Shown: piece by piece, positions 16,733-24,213 of the stretch
How positions within the stretch are numbered: position 1 is the stretch's first letter
How the letters are laid out: each line of letters starts with the position of its first letter
Notes under the pieces: generated by a model
Databases searched by the model: none
What the model was told of the DNA's origin: nothing
The model's input: only the letters and a program-made list of their open reading frames with translations
Assembly (NCBI RefSeq): GCF_037975235.1
Contig: NZ_CP150241.1
Span: 1,674,001 to 1,738,000, forward strand
Length of the DNA stretch: 64,000 bases
Reading direction: 5' to 3'
Source: Paenibacillus sp. FSL R5-0341
GTDB taxonomy: Bacteria; Bacillota; Bacilli; Paenibacillales; Paenibacillaceae
Translations under genes and position numbers: made by a program

Positions 16733-17071
16733 GTGGTGGAGAGGAAATTCAAAAGTCATTTTTTATTTCTACTGTCAGTTCCATTTGTAGTATTAGAGGT
16801 TTTACTTTTATTAAAATATCCTAACACCGGGTTAGGCAGGATTATAAGCTTGCCCATGACCTTTTTGGTGAATGGTATGATTATTCTGATCTTATCCAGT
16901 TTAGTTTATTATTTGCTTAAATACACCAGATTTAAAGTTGTTGGGTGAGTTATTCTAGGATTAACAATATGTTTAACTCTTATCGTAACAGTATGGTTGT
17001 ATCCGCAGGATTCATCCAAACATATTTCAAAAACTATAGTAGAAGATATCAAGAGTTTATGGAGTAAATAA
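16733..17071 (+). pseudogene. Membrane protein gene interrupted by an in-frame TGA
   Basis: From GTG 16733 (GGAGAG upstream) 71 residues encode two TM helices (FLFLLSVPFVVLEVLLLL and FLVNGMIILILSSLVYYLL). TGA at 16946-16948 then stops the frame. The same frame continues without other stops for 40 codons with another TM (LGLTICLTLIVTVWL) and a hydrophilic tail ending at TAA 17071. The simplest reading is a 112-codon three-TM gene with one nonsense change (for example TGG to TGA). Confidence 0.6.
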
Positions 17072-17127
17072 GGAATTTAATTGTGAAACAGACAAAATCA
17101 ATTTACTAAGATATTGGATGTGACTGT

Positions 17128-17372
17128 ATGAATCATGAACTATTCAATAAAATCAATGGATATTTAGAAGGGGTAAGTAATTTAATTACTCACTTCGGAG
17201 GATGTTATGGGCACGAATATCAGTTTATAAAAATTGATTCGCCAATAGAACGAGCTATAGAACTTCATAATACTAATAGTAATTTAAATGGAAAGATGAG
17301 TTTGATTGGGAACAGATTTATTTTTCGCTAGGTGATGAAGTATTTATCTTAGATATATATCAGTGGGGTTAA
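17128..17372 (+). pseudogene. Frameshifted small gene
   Basis: ATG 17128 opens 67 residues (MNHELFNKINGYLEGVSNLI...) ending at a stop near 17331. A neighbouring frame from about 17300 reads DWEQIYFSLGDEVFILDIYQ then WG and stops at 17372, a far more protein-like end. One indel near 17300 would join the two. The original protein would be about 80 residues with a Tyr/Asp-rich tail. Family unknown. Confidence 0.55.
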
Positions 17373-17483
17373 CGGACAACTTTGCACTTCTCAGTCTGTC
17401 GAGTCATCGCCGTTGGTATGTAATAAGCGTTAAAGGAAATTAACAAGTCAAAAAAATAAAATAATGATAACTTGTGAGGCATT

Positions 17484-17864
17484 ATGAAATTAATAAAATT
17501 AAAGGGCACTAAAACTGAAGAAGATATAAGAAGAGAATTAGTAGGATCGCATGAGTCATTATTTAATGATGAAATAAGATCAGGTTTGCTTTCAGTTATT
17601 AAGAGGTTTTTTCCACAAATGAAAACTGCCTATATTTTGTTCTGGATACCTGAACAAGGGGAAGATATTTTTTCGTTGCTGATTAATAACGATAGAATTG
17701 CAAAAGTAGAAATCGATCGCTACGACCCAGATATTGAACCTATAATTGAAAGCAAACAACTAGACAATACCTATTTAAAAGGACTTAGGAAATATACACG
17801 GATTAGACTAGCGATCGCACTTGAACTTGCAAACACGGATCTTAAAAATGAAGAAAAAAATTAA
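17484..17864 (+). CDS. Hypothetical protein
   Basis: A 126-residue soluble protein. GTGAGGCATT precedes ATG 17484. It has a Lys-rich N-terminus, a central FFPQMKTAYILFWIPEQGED segment and a basic C-terminal helix. No family recognised. It overlaps in its last bases the ribosome site of the following lipoprotein gene, so the pair is likely co-expressed. Confidence 0.6.
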   Translation: MKLIKLKGTKTEEDIRRELVGSHESLFNDEIRSGLLSVIKRFFPQMKTAYILFWIPEQGEDIFSLLINNDRIAKVEIDRYDPDIEPIIESKQLDNTYLKGLRKYTRIRLAIALELANTDLKNEEKN

Positions 17865-17877
17865 AGGAGTTTCCGAA

Positions 17878-18333
17878 TTGAAGAATCAAAAGCGTTTAAT
17901 GATTTTACTATTTCTTTTAACAATACTCGCCCTAAGTGGATGTATTTCATACAGTGTGAAGACAGATAAAATTGTTGAGGACGGGTTGATAATAAACTCA
18001 AGTTCATTTGGACTGGGAGAGAGCGAAGAAGATGTAGGTATTACAGTTGTAACATACAATTTCACTCTTCGAAATAGAACCAATAAATCAATAATGTTAG
18101 AAACAGTTGAACCGATCTTGAGTAAGGATATTCAGGAGCGATTAATTGATAGGGACATTAAATTGGACATAAATGAGAAAGTTGATGGTAATAGCTCGGA
18201 AGAACTGACAGGTACTTTTAAATTAGATACTAAAGGGCTGGATAAAGAAGGAATAATCAATTTAAACATTAATGTTAACGAATTTAATATAGCATTTGAA
18301 CAAGTCATAGGAATGAATGAAGTAAATAACTAA
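17878..18333 (+). CDS. Lipoprotein of unknown function
   Basis: TTG 17878 is chosen: AAAGGAG lies eight bases upstream, and the start gives a textbook lipoprotein signal (KNQKR, hydrophobic core, LALSGC) with lipid-bearing Cys near residue 22. Product 151 residues. The mature part is beta-rich (VTYNFTLRNRTNKSIMLETV), resembling immunoglobulin-like or FxLYD-type exported domains. It would sit on the outer face of the membrane. No family recognised. Confidence 0.7.
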   Translation: MKNQKRLMILLFLLTILALSGCISYSVKTDKIVEDGLIINSSSFGLGESEEDVGITVVTYNFTLRNRTNKSIMLETVEPILSKDIQERLIDRDIKLDINEKVDGNSSEELTGTFKLDTKGLDKEGIINLNINVNEFNIAFEQVIGMNEVNN

Positions 18334-18380
18334 TTTGAGATAACTTTAAGAAAATATATCTAACAAAGAGGTGTATCTTT

Positions 18381-18836
18381 ATGGAAAGAAAAAAAGATGA
18401 TTACAATCAGATGAGTGTAATTCCAGAGCACCATAGCCCTGTTCGACATATGCTTAATGAAGTAAATGGACTACCGAACAGTCAATTTATAGACAGTTTT
18501 AAGAAAGCTCTGGATACTCCAGATGCATATGTAATTATGGAAGGTGATGATGGAGGACAAATCTATTTGTCTTGCCCTATGAAACTAGTAAAATGCAGTG
18601 AAGAGACATTACATACTCTGTTAAAAGATTTAGATACCATTGCATGGGACTGTAATGAGGGAGAAGGCCAAGGACTATTTTACGAAAAACTCTTTCCTGG
18701 TGATGGGATTAGTGGAGGTATGGGGGGAGGAGATGTTGAGGAAGGACTATGGATTCATGAAGAATTTATAGATTTACAATTATATGATGAAATTCATGAA
18801 GTCATATTAGGCAATAAAGAAAGAATAACAAAGTAA
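18381..18836 (+). CDS. Hypothetical acidic protein, immunity-like
   Basis: A 151-residue acidic protein with AAAGAGGTGTATCTTT before ATG. It has a Gly-rich loop (FPGDGISGGMGGGD) near residues 105-120 and an HTLLKDLDTIAWDCNEGEG stretch before it. No membrane segment or signal peptide. I do not recognise a family. The small size, acidity and company of other orphan genes fit an immunity-type protein, by inference. Confidence 0.6.
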   Translation: MERKKDDYNQMSVIPEHHSPVRHMLNEVNGLPNSQFIDSFKKALDTPDAYVIMEGDDGGQIYLSCPMKLVKCSEETLHTLLKDLDTIAWDCNEGEGQGLFYEKLFPGDGISGGMGGGDVEEGLWIHEEFIDLQLYDEIHEVILGNKERITK

Positions 18837-18951
18837 TAGAATTAATGAATCTTAAGGGCCTTCAACATCGGATAACAAAGTGTTAATGTTGTGGATTGGC
18901 AAACTGTTGAAATACTTCATACGGTGTTAAGCAAAATATGCGAGGTGAGTT

Positions 18952-19326
18952 ATGGGCGTAAGAAAAAAATATAAACGTAAAATCGTTCGCTTCAATCGAT
19001 TATTTTATTGGTATGTTGAACCTGATATTGACGATGAAGGGATAATCAAATTACATATCATTTCTGAGGATAAGAAGTTAATCGTCACTTATGAAGTGGG
19101 ACAACACAGTAATAAGAACAAGCCCCCATATATAGTCATCATCGGAGAAGAATTCGAAGGCTGGACAACAGAATATATAGGATACAGAAGAGTACTAACA
19201 CCGAAATGGAGCGATGAGATCATCACGCCAAAATGGATAGGTGAAATTATTGATTGGTGTCTCTTGAAAGATAAAGAAATAAACATCGTTAATTGGAAAG
19301 GAGAACTTCTCCGACCTCTCTCCTAA
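18952..19326 (+). CDS. Hypothetical basic protein
   Basis: A 124-residue protein with CGAGGTGAGTT before ATG. It begins very basic (GVRKKYKRKIVRFNRLFYWY), then beta-like, and carries the duplicated phrase TPKWSDEIITPKWIGEIIDW near the C-terminus. The repeated TPKW looks like an internal duplication of seven to nine residues. No family recognised. Confidence 0.6.
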   Translation: MGVRKKYKRKIVRFNRLFYWYVEPDIDDEGIIKLHIISEDKKLIVTYEVGQHSNKNKPPYIVIIGEEFEGWTTEYIGYRRVLTPKWSDEIITPKWIGEIIDWCLLKDKEINIVNWKGELLRPLS

Positions 19327-19437
19327 AAAGAGTGTAATTGCATTTGAGAATAATTTAGAGTCATGTGGACTTTTTTGAAAACGCATACGTGAAAACAAGA
19401 GATGAAATTAACATTTCACATAAAAGGAGAGAAGCTA

Positions 19438-21243
19438 ATGCAGATGAATCGTGGACATCATACGGTAAACAAAGTAATCGCTTGTGTTCTGTCATTCATA
19501 TTTATCATTATGGCAATAGCGGTACCTGCCCACGCTGAAGAGAAACAGGTGGAGACTACACCATCCAGAATTCCTTTATCCAAGTTAGAGGAAACGATTG
19601 ATGCTTATGTTGCCTCGTATGAGAAGTATACCGCTGCCGTTTCGGTTGTGGCTATTAAAGATGGTGAAACCATTGTGAATAAGGCATATGGTTACGCAGA
19701 TATTGAGAATCAGCGAAAGGCGGATACCTCCACTGTTTTTGAATGGGCTTCCATCTCTAAACTGCTGGTCTATACAAGTGTGATGCAGCTTGTCGAACAA
19801 GGAAAGCTTGATTTGGATACGGATATCCAAGAATATCTGCCAGAGGGGTTTTTCAAAAAGCTGAAATATGATGAGCCGATTACCCTAATGAACCTGATGC
19901 ATCACAATGCCGGTTGGGAAGATCAAACAGCGGCCGAGGTGTTTTATTACTCGGAGGATGAAACGTTAGAATTAGGAGAAACACTGCGTAAAAATGAGCC
20001 GAAACAGATCTATAAACCGAATAGCGTTGTCGGTTATTCAAACTATGGAGTTGGACTAGCCGGTTACATCGTGGAAGTGGTAAGTGGCCAACCTTATTAT
20101 GAATATGTTAATCAACATATTTTTGAACCTCTTCATATGAACGACACTACGGTTCATCCAACAGGGCAAGATCGTCCAGACCTTGTGCAAAGAAGGAATG
20201 AGATTGAAGGGTATACAAAAGATTTGAAACTGATCCCTGAGAACAGAGTATACGTTACGTTTTATCCTACAGGGGCAGCGATTGGGACAGCAGAAGATTT
20301 AGGCAAATTCCTTGCAGCGTTAATTCCTGTAGATGATAGCAATGTATTATTTAAGAACAGGGATACGTTAAACGAAATGTTGTCAACAAGTCTATATTAT
20401 GAAGGTACTTCTACTCCGCGATTTGCGCATGGGTTCGTTGAGATGGAATACTGGGTGCCTACACTGATGCACGAAGGGAATTTGAAAGGATTCTCAAGTA
20501 AACTTGTCTTTGATCCCGAATCTAAATTTGGGATGGTGGTCATGACAAATCAATCCTTTGAGGAAATTTATTATTACGGACTTACTAAAGAGATTTTCGG
20601 TGATAACGTCAATTCTAATAGAGTTACTTCGGAGGGGGGAGGGTATTTTCAACCCGCACGACGGGCAGCCGCTAGATTTACTAATTTATTTACGTTTCTT
20701 GATATAACGAAATATACAAAAGCTGATTTAGCAAAGTCTTATAATGTTGTCGAGCATAATGGTATTGTTGAGAAAATTTCAGTCACTCCTTACATTGATT
20801 ACTTGCCTGTATCGAATGTAAAGGTAAACTTGATTAAGATATCTCTTATTCCGGTTGCACTAGCCATCATTTTCAGTTTAATTGCTTTGATCGGCTATTT
20901 AATCCGGATGCTTATTAACAAACTACGTAAACGAGGAAATCCTACCACCAATTTTAATAAATATCATCTTGCAATTAACTTTGCAGGTATGGCACTCCTT
21001 CTTAATCTTTTCATCATACAGAAGAAGATTAGTTTTCCAAATTATCCTGGTTATTCTTCGATACGGATCAATTTAATGTTTAATCTACTTTATGTGGTTC
21101 TAGCAGTGGCGTATCTTGGCTTGCTTATGTACAAACTGCGGAAGAGCAGTTACAGCAAAAAGCAAAAGGTGATGTACATCATGTCTGGTATCTCGGCTGC
21201 TATCTTGGCTGCTTTTATTGTGGGATGGAATTTGTATGTTTAG
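19438..21243 (+). CDS. Class C beta-lactamase-like serine hydrolase, membrane-anchored
   Basis: ATG 19438 follows AAAAGGAGAGAAGCTA, giving 601 residues. Signal peptide ends at AHA (residue 33). The beta-lactamase/DD-peptidase fold spans about 45-390: Ser105-x-x-Lys108 (SISK), the Tyr-x-Asn motif in VGYSNYG near 200, and HEGNLKGF as a probable third box. The last 150 residues hold four to five TM helices. Proteins of this FmtA/PbpE-like type act on cell wall peptides or D-amino acid esters outside the membrane. True antibiotic hydrolysis is not implied. A terminator follows at 21342. Confidence 0.88.
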   Translation: MQMNRGHHTVNKVIACVLSFIFIIMAIAVPAHAEEKQVETTPSRIPLSKLEETIDAYVASYEKYTAAVSVVAIKDGETIVNKAYGYADIENQRKADTSTVFEWASISKLLVYTSVMQLVEQGKLDLDTDIQEYLPEGFFKKLKYDEPITLMNLMHHNAGWEDQTAAEVFYYSEDETLELGETLRKNEPKQIYKPNSVVGYSNYGVGLAGYIVEVVSGQPYYEYVNQHIFEPLHMNDTTVHPTGQDRPDLVQRRNEIEGYTKDLKLIPENRVYVTFYPTGAAIGTAEDLGKFLAALIPVDDSNVLFKNRDTLNEMLSTSLYYEGTSTPRFAHGFVEMEYWVPTLMHEGNLKGFSSKLVFDPESKFGMVVMTNQSFEEIYYYGLTKEIFGDNVNSNRVTSEGGGYFQPARRAAARFTNLFTFLDITKYTKADLAKSYNVVEHNGIVEKISVTPYIDYLPVSNVKVNLIKISLIPVALAIIFSLIALIGYLIRMLINKLRKRGNPTTNFNKYHLAINFAGMALLLNLFIIQKKISFPNYPGYSSIRINLMFNLLYVVLAVAYLGLLMYKLRKSSYSKKQKVMYIMSGISAAILAAFIVGWNLYV

Positions 21244-21341
21244 AAGGGCAGAAGCTAAATATAGATATTTCAAACATTACAAAGGCTTGCGGATGACTCC
21301 TATATATAAGTGATATTAAGTGAGGTCAATTACAAAGACAT

Positions 21342-21378
21342 AAAGGCAGCAGTTCCTTATCGGGACCTGCTGTCTTTA
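21342..21378 (+). terminator. Rho-independent terminator
   Basis: AAAGGCAGCAGTTCC pairs with GGGACCTGCTGTCTTT around a TTATC loop. It ends the serine hydrolase transcript. The rest of the 318-base gap to 21562 holds nothing else I can identify. Confidence 0.7.
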
Positions 21379-21561
21379 AATTAGTTGGACAAGTATATAA
21401 ACAAAGTCAAAGGTAACAACAAAAATGATCAGGGCTCTAGTTTAGATCTCTCACTGGCTTATTGCTACAGGTATTTGACACAGTTAATAAATGAACGGTA
21501 AAATCCAGATATTCCCTGAATTCAGAAACTAAATATTTCTTTAGTAGGTGTGAGGTATTCT

Positions 21562-22797
21562 ATGACGAGAATTATGGTTACGCCAGAGCAACTTTTCGCA
21601 ATTAGTAAACAGTTCTCTACAGCTTATACTACTCTTCAACACATGAATGAAAGTCTTCTGCGAAGTATGACTGATATTGAAGCGAACTGGGATGGGAGTA
21701 CTAGAGAAAGGTTCTACTATGATTTCAAGAAGTCACAGATTGTTATGACTGAAGTTGTCACACTTATGAGTTCAATATCAACTGTGTTACATAACCATGG
21801 AGAACGATTTCTCCAAGCTGATCACGGGTCGGAAGGGCAAGTAGACATAAACTGTTTACCACCACCACCGAATGCTTGTGGCCCACAGGAAGGTGTAGAC
21901 GATCGGAATGCAGTTGAGAAGTCTGTAGATAGTTTAAAAGAGCTAGGACAAGCATTTATACAATCGGCAGATGACCGATATCAGAAGAGATATGATAGTG
22001 TAGGCGGATTTCTGGATTACTGGACATTTGGTATTCCAAGTGGACTCGTAAACGGGTATGTTGATCGAGCTGACAAAGCTTTAGAGTCGCCTCAAGACAC
22101 ACTGAACTGGTTGACATTTGGAGTCCATGGAACGATTAGGGAAGCCGTTTTGCCTACAAATGCTTGGTCAAGTGAACATTGGGCAAGTATACTTGGTACA
22201 GGTGGTATGGTATTAGGGGTAAGCTCTGTTTTCAAACCAAAGCTGCATATCGATACCCCTGTTAAATATGAGGGCGCAGTGGATTTTAGACAGATTTTAA
22301 GTGACGGACAACGCAATGAGCTTCCGCTGACGGATAACCAAAAGATTGAGATAAAGAGTTACTTGAACAAGCTTGATTTCCCCGAAGAAAATATCTTAAT
22401 CGCACAACCTGGTTATTATGATACCTGGAATACAGGCATGATGTATAATCGCTTGGTCATCAATACGGATGTCTTACCAGCAGCAGCCCCGGGAGTAGGG
22501 ACTTTGAGTGCGAATACACGCATTTCAATGAATGCTACACTAGCTCACGAGATTATTGGGCACTATGAGGCTTCTATCGCAGGCAGATCGTTCCCACTTT
22601 ATGATCTTCCTCCTGAAGTCATCAAAAGAAACTATGCTCTTGATGAGGCTCAGGCAAGTATCCGGGCAGCAAGGTTTGCTCCTGAACTCAATTCTACTGA
22701 ACGGTATGCTTTATTGAGAGATGCGATGGTTAGACTTCGTAATGCCGATCTCAGAGTGCGAGATGTGAAAGGCGAGCTATTCATAGATCAGAGATAA
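21562..22797 (+). CDS. WXG100-type N-terminus with C-terminal zincin-like domain; candidate T7SS toxin
   Basis: ATG 21562 follows GTGAGGTATTCT, giving 411 residues. Residues 1-95 look like a WXG100 hairpin (VTPEQLFAISKQF, then W43-D-G45 at the turn, then a second amphipathic helix). A linker with PPPP follows, then a middle region around FGIPSGLVNGYVDRAD. The C-terminal domain (about 245-411) has LAHEIIGHYEA: His329, Glu330, His334. That is HE-x3-H, one residue longer than the usual HExxH, with LDEAQAS near 360 as a possible third-ligand helix. Type VII secretion exports such proteins as antibacterial effectors. No secretion genes are in the window. The next gene is its likely immunity partner. 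Confidence 0.72.
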   Translation: MTRIMVTPEQLFAISKQFSTAYTTLQHMNESLLRSMTDIEANWDGSTRERFYYDFKKSQIVMTEVVTLMSSISTVLHNHGERFLQADHGSEGQVDINCLPPPPNACGPQEGVDDRNAVEKSVDSLKELGQAFIQSADDRYQKRYDSVGGFLDYWTFGIPSGLVNGYVDRADKALESPQDTLNWLTFGVHGTIREAVLPTNAWSSEHWASILGTGGMVLGVSSVFKPKLHIDTPVKYEGAVDFRQILSDGQRNELPLTDNQKIEIKSYLNKLDFPEENILIAQPGYYDTWNTGMMYNRLVINTDVLPAAAPGVGTLSANTRISMNATLAHEIIGHYEASIAGRSFPLYDLPPEVIKRNYALDEAQASIRAARFAPELNSTERYALLRDAMVRLRNADLRVRDVKGELFIDQR

Positions 22798-22809
22798 GGA
22801 GGCCATACA

Positions 22810-23118
22810 ATGGAAACTAAAATACTGTTTGGCGTGGGGTTAGTCTTCGATACTCCGGAATTCGGAACCATCGTCATGGGGGCCAATGAAGAGTTGGATG
22901 AACTACTTCCGTCAACAATCAAAGAGATGATCGGTAAACAGATTATCATAAAAAAAACGGATGGGGAAGAGCAAGTGTATGGAGTCATTTCTACTCAAAT
23001 TAATCATTCTATAGCTGGTAAAAAGAATATCGGTATATGTTTGGGGAAAGAGATATCCCCGGAGGAAATACCATCTGGTTCATTTGTTTATTGTTATTCA
23101 TCAGAACAAATTGATTGA
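22810..23118 (+). CDS. Candidate immunity protein for the WXG100 toxin
   Basis: A 102-residue soluble acidic protein beginning 12 bases after the toxin-like gene, with AAGGAGGCCATACA before ATG. A GVISTQINHS strand and an acidic KEISPEEIPSG tail are visible. No family recognised. The call rests on position: T7SS toxin genes are normally followed at once by the gene for a small cytoplasmic inhibitor. Confidence 0.55.
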   Translation: METKILFGVGLVFDTPEFGTIVMGANEELDELLPSTIKEMIGKQIIIKKTDGEEQVYGVISTQINHSIAGKKNIGICLGKEISPEEIPSGSFVYCYSSEQID

Positions 23119-23220
23119 TAGTGTAGATTGTGCAAAGATGACATTAAATAGAGGTTGATTATTGAATTTACTGTGCTCATCTCTACTTCCGCAATGATCC
23201 AAGGTCAAAGGAGATTTTTT

Positions 23221-23361
23221 ATGAGTATTAAAAATACGCAAGAAGCAATAAATCCAAAAATTGAAAACACACTAAATAAAACAAGATCAGTCCAATCTGA
23301 CTCACTAAAACGTCTATCAGTTCGTGAATACAAGAACGTTATAAGTAATCGGGGAAAATAA
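23221..23361 (+). CDS. Small hypothetical ORF (46 residues)
   Basis: AAAGGAGATTTTTT is an excellent ribosome site before ATG 23221. The product (MSIKNTQEAINPKIENTLNK...) is polar and helical. Its last 14 codons run into copy C of the recurring motif, so the true gene may have been truncated and the tail supplied by repeat DNA. Possibly a remnant. Confidence 0.4.
   Translation: MSIKNTQEAINPKIENTLNKTRSVQSDSLKRLSVREYKNVISNRGK
23321..23350 (+). repeat. Recurring GAACGTTAT motif, copy C
   Basis: TTCGTGAATACAAGAACGTT followed by ATAAGTAATC, about 30 bases before ATG 23381. Same orientation as copies A and B. Confidence 0.6.
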
Positions 23362-23380
23362 TTTGATTATAGGTGATTCT

Positions 23381-24028
23381 ATGAAAGCACTAATATTATC
23401 TTTTTTCCAAGACTATGGTGTTGTTTTACAGACCATAAGCTCTATTTTTTTACTTGCGGTTACAATTATTTATGTAGTTGCAACTTATAAGATCATACAC
23501 TCGTCCCATAAATCTTTTTTAAGGCCACTAAAGATAAACGATGAAGGGAATCAACTGATTGTTAAAAATTTCGGTCCAGGGATTGCGATAAATATTAAAT
23601 TATTTATTAATACCAATATTTTTAAGAAAATCGATCCAAATAAAGACCCCACAGGAATAATTTTTGAAATATTTAAAGATAGATATAAACTAACAGAGAG
23701 TGAAACATTTGAACTGGAACCTGGTCAAAACATAAACTTCATATATGAAAAAGAAGTGATAAGATTTGATAAACTATTATTATACTGGGAAACAATAACC
23801 GGAGAACGAATGTTAATAAGGTACAATATAAATTTATCTCCTAATGGTCGAATCGATATAGTTCGATACAAGAAGCTCAGATTAAAGAGTTTAAAAAACA
23901 CATTATTAGCGCCATTACAAATTATTTCATCTATCCTTGTTGGAGGTATGATGCGACCAACATTTGAGGAATTTTTAGAAGGAGAAAGAAAAAAGAAAGA
24001 AAAGAAAAACAAAAAATGGTTGATTTGA
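23381..24028 (+). CDS. Single-TM hypothetical membrane protein
   Basis: ATG 23381 (TAGGTGATTCT upstream) gives 215 residues. One TM helix at about 15-38 (LQTISSIFLLAVTIIYVVATY) precedes a beta-rich cytoplasmic domain (IVKNFGPGIAINIKLFI, FELEPGQNINFIY) and a very basic tail. The NFGPGIA phrase is typical of small membrane proteins that accompany defence or mobile genes in Firmicutes, but no function is known. It is the gene immediately upstream of the reverse transcriptase, 185 bases away. Confidence 0.6.
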   Translation: MKALILSFFQDYGVVLQTISSIFLLAVTIIYVVATYKIIHSSHKSFLRPLKINDEGNQLIVKNFGPGIAINIKLFINTNIFKKIDPNKDPTGIIFEIFKDRYKLTESETFELEPGQNINFIYEKEVIRFDKLLLYWETITGERMLIRYNINLSPNGRIDIVRYKKLRLKSLKNTLLAPLQIISSILVGGMMRPTFEEFLEGERKKKEKKNKKWLI

Positions 24029-24141
24029 TTATTCGAAGATGGCCCCGATAATATAATACAAATTATTCACGCAATGGTCCTGGTGGCCCTTGGTCTTAAG
24101 AGGCATTTCTAGAATTGAAATCAGTAGGAAACCCCATTCGT

Positions 24142-24170
24142 TTTCATGAATACGAAACGTTATACCACAG
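24142..24170 (+). repeat. Recurring GAACGTTAT motif, copy D
   Basis: TTTCATGAATACGAAACGTT followed by ATACCACAG, in the gap before the reverse transcriptase gene. A diverged copy: one base is missing from GAACGTTAT relative to A-C. Confidence 0.5.
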
Positions 24171-24213
24171 AAATATAACAAAATGAGATCTATAAAAAAA
24201 TGAATGGAGATTT

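Noticed and set aside
16552..16824. 90-codon open frame covering motif copy B
   Set aside because: No ribosome site, begins just after the previous stop, and its frame crosses the membrane gene at 16733 in another phase.
19438..21243. Reading the serine hydrolase as a resistance beta-lactamase
   Set aside because: SxxK and YxN fit the wider penicillin-binding/hydrolase family; the C-terminal TM region and length suggest a cell-wall esterase or peptidase.
24029..24213. Possible retron-type ncRNA before the reverse transcriptase
   Set aside because: No clear inverted a1/a2 ends or msr/msd hairpins seen by eye; only the recurring motif is present. Not listed as an ncRNA.
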